From: Akkermansia muciniphila
Lineage (GTDB): Bacteria; Verrucomicrobiota; Verrucomicrobiia; Limisphaerales; SXTU01
NCBI GenBank assembly: GCA_945874145.1
Contig: CAMCFN010000007.1
Location: 1-64,000, forward strand
Reading direction: 5' to 3'
Length of the DNA stretch: 64,000 nt
The first letter of the stretch is position 1, and every line of letters begins with the position of its first letter. Under the pieces are notes generated by a model that was not told where the DNA came from, searched no databases, and saw nothing but the letters and a program-made list of their open reading frames with translations. The position numbers and the translations under genes are program-made. This document shows positions 36,611 through 43,489 of this stretch, one piece after another.

Positions 36611-37225
36611 ATGGAGACTAATCCTGCATTGAACCAAGACGAGTCGGGGGAAGGGTTTCTGTTCCGCTTCTTGTGTTCTTGTTATGCATGGGTTTTGACC
36701 CCTTGGAGACTTCTACGCTGGCGAACCGGATTTTGGTATTTCGCGCGCCAATCGAGTGCGGCGGGGCTTGAGCAGAAACTTCGCGCCTACATCGAAGCAA
36801 GGGTGTTCATGTGCAAGTCGCAGCTCGGCGAACCCGCATTCCTTTCGTGGTTGAGACAGTCGCGTAGTGGAGTCCGCGCGTTCTGGTTGGCTGACTACAT
36901 GGAGGCAAGAATCCACAATGGCGGGATTGGCCGCCTGCTTCATGAGGCTTACGAGCTAGGGCTGCTGGACGAAGTCGCCCAAGCGTTGGAATTCCTCGAA
37001 GCCAAGAAACTCCAAGTCTTGTTCGCCGAAGCGCGCATGGTCCTTGAGCAACAATTCCGAAATACTTCTGCGCTTCCACCGTGGCATGAGTTCGCAAAGA
37101 CGATGGGACACGGTGTGTTGGACGAGCGGCATGATGGTCTCGCGACGCGTTGCTTCGATGCCTTGCAGGAGCTATCTACGCTGCGAGTCGCCAAGGTCAG
37201 ACAAGCTCCGAACCTCTTTGTTTGA
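36611..37225 (+). CDS. DMP19/DUF4375-like protein, low GC
   Basis: The 204-residue protein has a central segment ADYMEARIHNGGIGRLLHEAYELGLLDEVAQALEFL that resembles the 'NGGF..Y' core of DMP19/DUF4375 proteins, which occur in accessory regions and toxin-related contexts. The N-terminal 40 residues are aromatic and hydrophobic (CSCYAWVLTPWRLLRW) but too charged for a clear membrane anchor. It starts 3 bases after the ATPase stop, yet its base composition is visibly lower in GC than the ATPase and dop, which suggests insertion into an older operon. Function is unknown. The family call rests on one motif and is tentative. Confidence 0.55.
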   Translation: METNPALNQDESGEGFLFRFLCSCYAWVLTPWRLLRWRTGFWYFARQSSAAGLEQKLRAYIEARVFMCKSQLGEPAFLSWLRQSRSGVRAFWLADYMEARIHNGGIGRLLHEAYELGLLDEVAQALEFLEAKKLQVLFAEARMVLEQQFRNTSALPPWHEFAKTMGHGVLDERHDGLATRCFDALQELSTLRVAKVRQAPNLFV

Positions 37226-37279
37226 ACACAAGCCAGCCATCCAATTGACAAGGCCCAACCGCCGCCGCACTTTCACCCC

Positions 37280-37567
37280 ATGCCGACCGTCAGCATCAAC
37301 CTCCCGCCGGACCTGAACTCGCTGGTGGAGCGCAAAGTGACCTCCGGCCAGTTCCACTCGGCGGAGGCGGTGTTGTGCGAGGGACTGCGGCTGCTCCAAG
37401 AGCGCGAGGAACTCGGCAAGCCGGACTTCGAGGTTTCAACGCTGGAGGAACTGGAGGCGAAGCTGCTCGTCGGGCTGGAGCAATTGGAGCGGGGCGAGGG
37501 CATTCCCGGTGACAAGGTGTTCACTGAGTTGAAGGAGCACAGCCGTCGCCGACGCGCTCATGCTTGA
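37280..37567 (+). CDS. ParD-like ribbon-helix-helix antitoxin
   Basis: The 95-residue protein begins VSINLPPDLNSLVERKVTSG and continues QFHSAEAVLCEGLRLLQERE, the strand-helix-helix DNA-binding pattern of ParD/CopG antitoxins, followed by an acidic helical C-terminus that would wrap the toxin. It overlaps the ParE-like gene by 8 bases, the usual antitoxin-first order with translational coupling. It should bind its own promoter and repress the pair. It sits between the DMP19-like gene and dop. Confidence 0.85.
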   Translation: MPTVSINLPPDLNSLVERKVTSGQFHSAEAVLCEGLRLLQEREELGKPDFEVSTLEELEAKLLVGLEQLERGEGIPGDKVFTELKEHSRRRRAHA

Positions 37568-37883
37568 GCTGTTCATCGCCCCGGCCGCGCGTGCGGACCT
37601 GCTTGGCATCTGGGATTCCATCGCGGAGGACAACCCCAACGCCGCTGACCGCTTCCTGTTAGCGAATGAGCAGACTATGACGCAGCTCACACGCCATCCC
37701 GGCTTGGGACGGGAGCGTCGCTTCGCGCGGTTCCGTGGTATTACGCTGCGCTCCTGGAGCGTGAAGGGTTTCCGACACTACCTCGTTTTCTATTTCGCGA
37801 CCCACGACCGCCTCGACGTGGTGCGCGTCGTCCACGGCGCACGGGACTTGGATGCCCTGTTCCGAGAGGAACCGCCCGTGTGA
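37560..37883 (+). CDS. ParE/RelE superfamily toxin
   Basis: The 107-residue protein shows the ParE pattern: an N-terminal strand (LELFIAPAARADLLGIWDSIAEDNPNAADRF), HPGLGRERRFARFRG, then WSVKGFRHYLVFYFATHDRLDVVRVVHGARDLDALF. The conserved Arg before the final strand and the VVHGARD end are typical. ParE toxins inhibit DNA gyrase; RelE relatives cut mRNA. Family features favour ParE, but the target cannot be read from the sequence. It overlaps the antitoxin gene by 8 bases and ends 36 bases before dop, the gap being almost entirely an 11-bp tandem repeat. Confidence 0.85.
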   Translation: MLELFIAPAARADLLGIWDSIAEDNPNAADRFLLANEQTMTQLTRHPGLGRERRFARFRGITLRSWSVKGFRHYLVFYFATHDRLDVVRVVHGARDLDALFREEPPV

Positions 37884-37889
37884 GCGCTT

Positions 37890-37922
37890 TTCCATCTGTG
37901 TTCCATCCGTGTTCCATCTGTG
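37890..37922 (+). repeat. 11-bp tandem triplication covering the dop start codon
   Basis: Three copies of TTCCATCTGTG (the middle one TTCCATCCGTG) occupy 37890-37900, 37901-37911 and 37912-37922. The final GTG of the third copy is the only plausible start codon of dop, so the repeat replaces the normal Shine-Dalgarno region. The reverse strand reads as ACAGATGGAACAC-type repeats, which I recognise as a low-complexity intergenic motif in many environmental bacterial genomes. Confidence 0.85.
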
Positions 37923-39443
37923 GCTAAAGAACCTCCCATCCTCTTCGGCATCGAGACCGAATACGGCATCGCGCGGGACGGCGCGGAGGACTTGGACGTG
38001 GTGGCGGAATCCATCGCCCTTGTCCGCAGCGCGATGGAGCCGGGCGTGCGAATGCGCTGGGATTACGAATCCGAGAACCCGCACCACGACGACCGGGGGT
38101 TCGACGTGCCCGAGCTGCGGCAGGACTTCGACGAGGCGTATTACTTCGAGCAGGACACGCACCGCGAGCTAACCTTCGCCGAAATCAAAAGCGACCTCGC
38201 GCTCGGCAACGGTGCGCGCTTCTACAACGACCACGCCCACCCCGAATACTGCACGCCCGAGTGCTCCACGCTCGCCGAGCTGGTCGCCCACGATCGCGCT
38301 GGCGAACGCGTGGTGATGGCCTGCGCGCAGCGGCTGTCCAAGGCGCGTGGCGCAACGGTGCGGCTCTACAAGAACAACACGGACTTTCGCGGCCACAGCT
38401 ACGGCTGCCACGAGAATTACCTCCTGCCCCGCGCGCTGCCGTGGGAACGGCTGGCGGCGGGCGCGCAGGCGTTCCTCGTCACGCGGCAAATCTTCGCCGG
38501 CGCGGGCAAGTTCGCCATCGAGGCCGAGGACAAGTTCGTCTCGCCGCACTTCCAAATCGCCCAGCGCAGCGACTTCTTCAGCGAGCTGCAAAGCGTGGAC
38601 ACGATGCAGAAGCGCCCGCTCATCAACACCCGCGACGAGCCGCACGCCGACCCGCGCCAGTGGCGGCGCTTCCACGTCATCATCGGCGACGCGAACCTCT
38701 CGCCCTTCGCCACGCGGCTCAAAGTGGGCACCACCGCCCTCGTGCTCGAAGCCATCCTCCGCGACCCCAAGCGCATCTTCCCCCAACTCGCCGACCCGCT
38801 CGCCGCGCTGCCCGCCATCTCGCGCGACTCGCGTTACCGCTGGGAAGTGAAGCTCGCGAACCGCCAGCACTCCACCGCCCTCGCCGTGCAGCGCGACTAT
38901 CTCGCGTCGGTGAAGGAGCTTTGCGACCTGAGCCAGCCGGAGCGCGCTGACTTGGTGGCCGATTGGGAAGCTGTGCTCAACGACCTGGAAGCCGACCCCA
39001 TGCGCTGCCGCGACCGGCTAGACTGGGTCGCCAAGCTCGCGCTCATCCGCGAGTTCCAAGCGGCGCAGAGCCTCGCAGACGATGACCCGTGGCTGCAAAG
39101 CCTCGACCTCGAATACCACCGGCTCGACTTCGAAGAAGGTCTCTACTTTGGCTTGGAGCAGTCCGGCGCGATGCGCGGGGTGCCGTTGGAAGCCGAGGTT
39201 CAGCGCGCGATGTTCGAGCCGCCCGAGACCACGCGCGCGCTCATCCGGGGGAAGCTCATCCAGAAGTTCAGCGCCGCCGTGCTCTCGGCGCAGTGGGACC
39301 ACGTCACGCTCGCGTGTGGCGACGGCGAGTTGAAGGTGTCGCTGCTGGAGATGTTCACGCCGGAGCGCATCGCGTCTGTCGCGCGGGCCATCACCACTTC
39401 GGACTCGCCAGCAGAACTACGCGGGCAGTTGTTTGCCAGGTGA
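37920..39443 (+). CDS. dop: depupylase/deamidase of Pup (Dop/PafA family)
   Basis: The 507-residue protein is clearly of the carboxylate-amine ligase-like Pup-processing family. It has FGIETEYGIARDG at the N-terminus, RWDYESENPHHDDRGFD with a following loop of the kind special to Dop, NGARFYNDHAHPEYCTPE containing the family Asp (D104) and metal-binding residues, LYKNNTDFRGHSYGCHENYL, QRSDFF, NTRDEPHAD, HVIIGDAN and DPMRCRDRLDWVAKL. Residue by residue it is closer to Dop than to the ligase PafA. Dop deamidates the C-terminal Gln of Pup and removes Pup from substrates. Translation must start at GTG 37920, inside a tandem repeat. Mpa/ARC lies upstream, interrupted by three accessory genes. No Pup gene is recognised nearby. 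Confidence 0.9.
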   Translation: MAKEPPILFGIETEYGIARDGAEDLDVVAESIALVRSAMEPGVRMRWDYESENPHHDDRGFDVPELRQDFDEAYYFEQDTHRELTFAEIKSDLALGNGARFYNDHAHPEYCTPECSTLAELVAHDRAGERVVMACAQRLSKARGATVRLYKNNTDFRGHSYGCHENYLLPRALPWERLAAGAQAFLVTRQIFAGAGKFAIEAEDKFVSPHFQIAQRSDFFSELQSVDTMQKRPLINTRDEPHADPRQWRRFHVIIGDANLSPFATRLKVGTTALVLEAILRDPKRIFPQLADPLAALPAISRDSRYRWEVKLANRQHSTALAVQRDYLASVKELCDLSQPERADLVADWEAVLNDLEADPMRCRDRLDWVAKLALIREFQAAQSLADDDPWLQSLDLEYHRLDFEEGLYFGLEQSGAMRGVPLEAEVQRAMFEPPETTRALIRGKLIQKFSAAVLSAQWDHVTLACGDGELKVSLLEMFTPERIASVARAITTSDSPAELRGQLFAR

Positions 39444-39566
39444 ATCAAGCAGCCGTTCAAGCCCGAGGTGTTCGCCAAAGAGGAGGAAAACATGCAGCGC
39501 AAGAAGCTGGCGCGCCTCCACCACCTAGCCACCGCCCTGAACTACCACCTCGTTCCCAACCAATGA
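39444..39566 (+). other. short in-frame ORF directly after the dop stop
   Basis: The frame of dop continues for 40 codons after its TGA, ending at another TGA (39564-39566). It has a protein-like, charged composition with FKPEVFAKEEEN and LARLHHLATALNYHL and one internal ATG at 39492. Dop-family proteins of normal length end near the first TGA, so this is not needed for Dop. It may be the remnant of another gene or chance. It lacks the C-terminal Gly-Gly-Gln/Glu of Pup. Confidence 0.3.
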
Positions 39567-39604
39567 CTCAGGTGGCTAGTTTCTCATGAGGCGGCGTGGG
39601 CATA

Positions 39605-39961
39605 CTAATCCGACCCCCAGATGGCAGATGTCCGCCACCGACTCTGGCACTTCGGACAGGTGAACACGCCATCTGAACTCTGCTGCTTCGCGTCCCAGCC
39701 CTGTGTCATGGTCGCGGAACAAGACGGACAACGCGCCGATTGTGCGCGGCCGATGGTGCTGAGCATCCCCAAAAACGCGGCGAAAGTTACAAATCCCCCG
39801 ATGACCTGAACCGCGACTGACTGCCAATGGATACCAAGGCCGCCCAAGACGATGCCAACGACCATGCCGAGCCAGCACCGCACGAAATACCACATCGTGC
39901 GCCGGTAGTGACCGGGGAGGATCGGTATGTCTGAGTCGCGCCTGGTAGGTTGTGTAGTCAT
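39605..39961 (-). CDS. membrane protein with C-terminal zinc ribbon, 118 aa
   Basis: The 118-residue protein has two hydrophobic segments (about 21-42 and 44-65: WYFVRCWLGMVVGIVLGGLG and VQVIGGFVTFAAFLGML) and then a C-terminal zinc-ribbon with two CPxC knuckles (CPSC near residue 76 and CPKC near 100). The pattern suggests a small inner-membrane protein with a cytoplasmic metal-binding tail. I do not recognise a named family. The ATG at 39961 is chosen over an upstream in-frame ATG because the PTRRDSDIPILPGHYRR segment reads as a normal N-terminus. It is convergent with dop and 57 bases downstream of the cytochrome gene on the same strand. Confidence 0.6.
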   Translation of the reverse strand: MTTQPTRRDSDIPILPGHYRRTMWYFVRCWLGMVVGIVLGGLGIHWQSVAVQVIGGFVTFAAFLGMLSTIGRAQSARCPSCSATMTQGWDAKQQSSDGVFTCPKCQSRWRTSAIWGSD

Positions 39962-40018
39962 GCGCGCGTGATGCCGCCTGAAGCTGATGGCCAAAGGGAA
40001 TCGGTGCCCAGCGGTGTC

Positions 40019-41398
40019 TTACTTGTCCTGCTTCTTCTTCCGCGCTTCGCCGGCCTTGCGCAGGTAGTCGGCCACGCTGGGGACGGTCTTGCCTTGGGTG
40101 AGGCTCTCGCTGTCCACGGTGAAGTTCAGGTAGGCTAGGCACATCTCGTCGGTGGTCTGCTCGCCCCAGCGGACGGGCTTGGGCGGGGAGTTGGGGTTGC
40201 GCGGGTTCTTGTCCGAGTTGTCGTAGCGGGCTTCGAGCGTGACCTTCGAGCCGCGCGGGAGCTTCACCGGTTCCTTGAACGCGTAGCCCATCTGCCAGTT
40301 GAAGTCCCAGTCCGGCACATGGACGAGCGGGAGTTCCTTCCCGTCCGGCAGCGTGGCGAAGACTTTCATCTCGCGGCCCAGCAGGTGCATGTGCGGCATG
40401 ACGCTGCGCAGCGTGACATCGGAGGGCACGGGCATGGAGGAGGTGACGCGGTAGTTGTCGTCGCCGGCGGGGATGCTGATGCGGCTGGCGAGCGGGAAGA
40501 GGCGGGCGCGCTTGTCCACGGGGCCTTTGGCGAAGTAGAGGCCAATCTTCGTGCGGTCGGTCTCGGCCTTGCCGTTCGGGTTGTAGTGGACCTGGATGAC
40601 GACGTCAGAGTTCTTCGGCACGTTTACGCCGATGCCATCGGGCGAGCGGCGCGCGACGTTGCCGGGCGCCCAGCCGCCGATTTGTCCGGCGGAGGAAAAG
40701 CCCACGCCGCCGCCGGTGCGGTAGCCGGGGCCGGGGTCTTTGGCGTCGAGTTCGCGGGCCTTGCCGGAGACATCGAGGTGGACGAGGACGTGGTGGACGA
40801 CGCGGCGGTTGCCGGGGCGAATCTCGACGGCGGCGAGCCACTTGTCCTCCGTGAAGCCGGTGGGGATGACGAAGTTGCGGTAGATGTCGCGGCCTTCGGC
40901 GGGGACGGTGTAAGGCTCGGGCATCTCGATGACGAGGTCGGGCTCGCCGTTGCGCCAGCCGTCGGGGAACTTCGGCATCGCGGGCAGGTCGGCGGCATTG
41001 CCTTCCTTCGCGCCTTCGGCGGCCCACTGCTTGATGAGGTCAATCTGGTCGTCGGTGAGGCGGCACTCGTCCACGTAGGCGGGACCGGGCGCGGCCTTCC
41101 ACGGCGGCATGACGCGTTTCTCGACGACGCTGGCGATGGTCTTCGCGCGCTTGGCGGCGTCGGCGTAGCTGGTGAGGTTGAACGGCGCGACTTCGCCGGT
41201 GCGATGGCACGAGGCGCAGTTGGCGAAGAGAATCGGGGCGATGTCCTTGGTGAAGGTCAGCGTATTCGCAGGGCGCGGGGTGTAGGCGAGGGGTTTTGGG
41301 TTTGGGGTGGCGGGCTTGGAGTCAGACCGGGCGCGGGGCGCGAGGAAGGCGACGAGCGTGGCGGCACAGGTGAGTCCGAGCAGGAGGCGGGAGTTCAT
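40019..41398 (-). CDS. cytochrome c fused to copper type II (PHM-like) monooxygenase module
   Basis: The 459-residue product has a signal peptide, a CASCH heme-binding motif (C61, C64, H65) in a cytochrome-like domain (about 48-135) and two beta domains resembling peptidylglycine/dopamine-beta monooxygenases. The copper ligands of that family have counterparts: H202-H203 in VVHHVLVH and H271 in VIQVHYNP for CuH, and H336 and H338 in MPHMHLL with M419 in TTDEMC for CuM. A periplasmic copper- and heme-dependent oxidation is therefore plausible; the substrate is unknown. It is the last gene of an operon starting with an ECF sigma factor, and its start overlaps the redoxin stop (ATGA). The C-terminus is Lys-rich (EARKKKQDK). 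Confidence 0.87.
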   Translation of the reverse strand: MNSRLLLGLTCAATLVAFLAPRARSDSKPATPNPKPLAYTPRPANTLTFTKDIAPILFANCASCHRTGEVAPFNLTSYADAAKRAKTIASVVEKRVMPPWKAAPGPAYVDECRLTDDQIDLIKQWAAEGAKEGNAADLPAMPKFPDGWRNGEPDLVIEMPEPYTVPAEGRDIYRNFVIPTGFTEDKWLAAVEIRPGNRRVVHHVLVHLDVSGKARELDAKDPGPGYRTGGGVGFSSAGQIGGWAPGNVARRSPDGIGVNVPKNSDVVIQVHYNPNGKAETDRTKIGLYFAKGPVDKRARLFPLASRISIPAGDDNYRVTSSMPVPSDVTLRSVMPHMHLLGREMKVFATLPDGKELPLVHVPDWDFNWQMGYAFKEPVKLPRGSKVTLEARYDNSDKNPRNPNSPPKPVRWGEQTTDEMCLAYLNFTVDSESLTQGKTVPSVADYLRKAGEARKKKQDK

Positions 41399-41976
41399 GG
41401 TGTCTTCTTGGTTTCCGAAATGGTTTGGATGTGACAGCCGATGACTTCGGTCACGGGCTGCGAAACGGGCTTGCCAGCGAGCACGGCGTCGAGGGCGTTG
41501 CGCAAGTCGTGTTGCGTGACGGTCTGGCGGCGCTGGCCGTAGTCGGCGTAGAGATTGTTGATGCGGCCGCGGTAAACGGTCTTGCCGTCGGGGCCGAGGA
41601 GGAAGGCTTGCGGCGTCTTGGTCGCACCAAGCGCCTTCACCAATGTGTGCTGTGAGTCGAGCAGCACCGGGCAACGCAGGCTGTAGTCCGTGGCGTGCTT
41701 GCGGGCGTCGTCGGCGGTCAGGTCGCGGTCCACGTGGGCGAGGTAGAAACCAACGCCCTTCGCCGTGTAGTCCATGACGAGGCGGTTGATTTCGGGGGCG
41801 TAGGCGTTGGCGACGGGGCAGTCCGGCAGCGTGAAGATGATGACGGTGGCTTTGCGGGCGGCGATGGATTGGAGCGGCTCGTGGAATTGGCCGGTCGTGT
41901 CGGCAAGCCTGGGCGACTCAGCGGCGAAGGCCGGTAAAGCGAGAGTGACAAGCAAGGTGAGGAGGAGACGGTTCAT
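41395..41976 (-). CDS. secreted redoxin/thioredoxin-like protein
   Basis: The 193-residue product has a signal peptide (MNRLLLTLLVTLALPAFA) and a thioredoxin-like fold with IIFTLPDCPVANAYAPE, where the usual CxxC is reduced to one Cys (DCPVAN), then HVDRDLT, CPVLLDSQ and the cis-Pro region ATKTPQAFLLGPDG. This fits the redoxin/AhpC-TSA family proteins paired with PHM-like cytochromes in Verrucomicrobia and Planctomycetes. A further Cys lies near the C-terminus (GCHIQT). The single-Cys site argues against classical disulfide reductase activity; peroxidase or electron-transfer roles are possible. Both junctions are 4-base ATGA overlaps, tying it tightly to the Spy-like gene upstream and the cytochrome gene downstream. 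Confidence 0.85.
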   Translation of the reverse strand: MNRLLLTLLVTLALPAFAAESPRLADTTGQFHEPLQSIAARKATVIIFTLPDCPVANAYAPEINRLVMDYTAKGVGFYLAHVDRDLTADDARKHATDYSLRCPVLLDSQHTLVKALGATKTPQAFLLGPDGKTVYRGRINNLYADYGQRRQTVTQHDLRNALDAVLAGKPVSQPVTEVIGCHIQTISETKKTP

Positions 41977-42458
41977 TTGCTCTTCTCCGTATCCTTTGCT
42001 TCACCTTTGAGAGCGGGCGTGCTGAACACTCCAGGCCTAGGCCCCTTCATCGGCGGCAATCCTTTCGGCCCCGGCGGTCCTTGCTGGCGGTAGCGCTCTC
42101 GCATCTCCTTGTTCAAGCGCGCGAACTCCTCGCGTTGGTCGGGGGTCAGCTCGGCGGCGATTTCCTCGTGCGAAGCCCGAATGACCTGAAACGTGCGCCC
42201 GGACATCTCGGTGCGCAGCTCCCACATCTCGCGCCCGGTGCGCTGGAGGATAGGGCGGATTTTGTCCGCCTGCTCGGGCGTGAGTTTCAGCCGCCGTTGA
42301 TACTCTTGCAGCAGGCTCTGCGACATCCGCTCCGGGTTGGTGCGGCCCTCAATGACGCGCTTGACGACCTTGAGCGTGACGAGCGTGCCCGTCGCCGCGC
42401 CAAGCAGGAACAACGCGACCAGCGCGAGAACCACTTTCCAATGTCGGAGCCAGCTCAT
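41973..42458 (-). CDS. membrane-anchored Spy/CpxP-like periplasmic protein
   Basis: The 161-residue protein has one N-terminal membrane anchor (VVLALVALFLLGAATGTLVTL) followed by a helical periplasmic part with two LTPxQ motifs (LKLTPEQADKIRPIL and AELTPDQREEFARL), the hallmark of Spy/CpxP/ZraP-type envelope-stress and metal-sensing proteins. The C-terminal 35 residues are Pro/Gly/Lys-rich and likely disordered. In this operon it sits between a small membrane protein next to an ECF sigma gene and the redoxin, suggesting a role in sensing periplasmic stress or metals. It is joined by ATGA overlaps on both sides. Confidence 0.8.
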   Translation of the reverse strand: MSWLRHWKVVLALVALFLLGAATGTLVTLKVVKRVIEGRTNPERMSQSLLQEYQRRLKLTPEQADKIRPILQRTGREMWELRTEMSGRTFQVIRASHEEIAAELTPDQREEFARLNKEMRERYRQQGPPGPKGLPPMKGPRPGVFSTPALKGEAKDTEKSK

Positions 42459-42754
42459 TGCTCGAAGATGGGGTCAAAGGTCGCGTCGGCCACGGTGTAT
42501 TGCTGCGTCCAGCCGGGCGTGGCCACGTCGTAGCTCACGAACACCACCGCGACCATCAGCGCGCCCGCGACGACTAGGCTGCGCAGTGAAAACACTTCCA
42601 GCACGTCCCATGCGGATGGCACGGGCGATTCGCTCGACGACCAGCGCGCGGCGATGCATGTGGCAAAGCCAAACGGCACGGCTTCCTCGGCGGGCTTCGG
42701 TGCCTGGCGCGCGAGCTGCGCGAGCTTCTGCCAATTGTCTTTCGGTTCACTCAT
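42455..42754 (-). CDS. small membrane protein following an ECF sigma gene (possible anti-sigma-like)
   Basis: The 99-residue protein begins MSEPKDNWQKLAQLARQAP, has a cytoplasmic N-terminal half, one membrane helix (LRSLVVAGALMVAVVFVSYDV) and a short periplasmic tail ending DPIFEQ. It overlaps the sigma factor gene by 8 bases. A short cytoplasmic part plus one helix encoded directly after an ECF sigma factor fits a minimal anti-sigma factor, but no zinc-binding HxxxCxxC motif is present, so this is context-based. The ATG at 42754 is preferred to one nine codons upstream that lies within the sigma gene. Confidence 0.6.
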   Translation of the reverse strand: MSEPKDNWQKLAQLARQAPKPAEEAVPFGFATCIAARWSSSESPVPSAWDVLEVFSLRSLVVAGALMVAVVFVSYDVATPGWTQQYTVADATFDPIFEQ

Positions 42755-43340
42755 GGCGTTTCTGTTTCTCAAGTTGTTCAAGCTGCTTGCGCAGTTTCCG
42801 GCGCGCGCGGAAGGCGCGGACTTTCACCAACGTCTGGCTCCAGCCAGTATGCGCTGCGATTTCTGCGACTGAGTGCTCTTCCAAGTCCAGCAGGCGGATG
42901 ACCAGCTGGTCCTCGGGGCTGAGTGTTTGCATCAGTTTGCCAACGAGTTCGCCGGCATCCGCCGCGTGCGATGGGTGCGGCTCTTGTTCGGAGTGCAGGA
43001 CTGCGTCGAGCACTTCGGCCTCGCGCTCGGACAGGTCCGCCCAGCGCCACTCGGGCCGGCGCTTCTGCGCGCGGAGGCGGTCGAGGCAGGTGCTCACGGC
43101 GACGCGCGAGACCCAGTGCTCGAACGGCACTTCGCCCCGATACTGCGCGGCGTTGGCGAAGACCTTCATAAAGATTTCCTGTGCGAGATCTTCCTCGTCG
43201 AGCCGCCGGGGCAGATGCGCCCGGACGATTTTGATGACGAGCGGATAAAGATGCTCAACGAGCGCGCGGGCGGCGTCCTCATCACGCTCGCGCACGCGCG
43301 CCAGGCAAACTGCGACATCCAAGCCTGGCTGCTCACCCAT
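42747..43340 (-). CDS. ECF-type RNA polymerase sigma-70 factor
   Basis: The 197-residue protein has the two sigma domains of ECF factors: region 2 with DEDAARALVEHLYPLVIKIVRAHLPR and DEEDLAQEIFMKVF, and region 4 with LSPEDQLVIRLLDLEEHSVAEIAAHTGWSQTLVKVRAFRARRKLRKQL (helix-turn-helix). It heads a run of five overlapping genes: small membrane protein, Spy-like protein, redoxin and cytochrome/monooxygenase. This suggests it controls their expression, probably with autoregulation as is usual for ECF factors. The ATG at 43340 is chosen because the sequence before it (RRHQSCAGFVSDRL) is not sigma-like. The promoter should lie in the 149-base gap upstream, which also carries a terminator for the PQQ-like gene. 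Confidence 0.9.
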   Translation of the reverse strand: MGEQPGLDVAVCLARVRERDEDAARALVEHLYPLVIKIVRAHLPRRLDEEDLAQEIFMKVFANAAQYRGEVPFEHWVSRVAVSTCLDRLRAQKRRPEWRWADLSEREAEVLDAVLHSEQEPHPSHAADAGELVGKLMQTLSPEDQLVIRLLDLEEHSVAEIAAHTGWSQTLVKVRAFRARRKLRKQLEQLEKQKRHE

Positions 43341-43442
43341 AAGTCGGTCGGACACAAAACCAGCACAGGACTGGTGACGCCTTGCACTGTAGCCGGTTAC
43401 ACGAACGGGAGAAATGAGAAAGCTGGGCGCGCCCCAAAGCAA

Positions 43443-43470
43443 AGCGGGCTGACGTTGCCGTCAGCCCGCT
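43443..43470 (-). terminator. hairpin terminator after the PQQ-like gene (minus strand)
   Basis: AGCGGGCTGACG (43443-43454) and CGTCAGCCCGCT (43459-43470) form a perfect 12-bp stem with a 4-base loop. Read on the minus strand it follows the PQQ-like gene stop (43490) by 19 bases and is trailed by TTTGCTTT, a weak T-run. It separates that gene from the ECF sigma operon. Confidence 0.8.
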
Positions 43471-43489
43471 CACTTGAAATTGCCGCCGC

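Noticed and set aside
37659-38162. 167-aa minus-strand frame across the toxin/dop junction
   Set aside because: Its middle is translated from the 11-bp repeat (HRWNTDGTQM-type peptide), and the rest is antisense to dop.
39440-39589. GTG-start 49-aa frame overlapping the dop stop, considered as a Pup candidate
   Set aside because: It is Pro/Arg-rich and ends in VASFS, with no Gly-Gly-Gln/Glu tail and no coiled-coil region, so it does not fit Pup or UBact.
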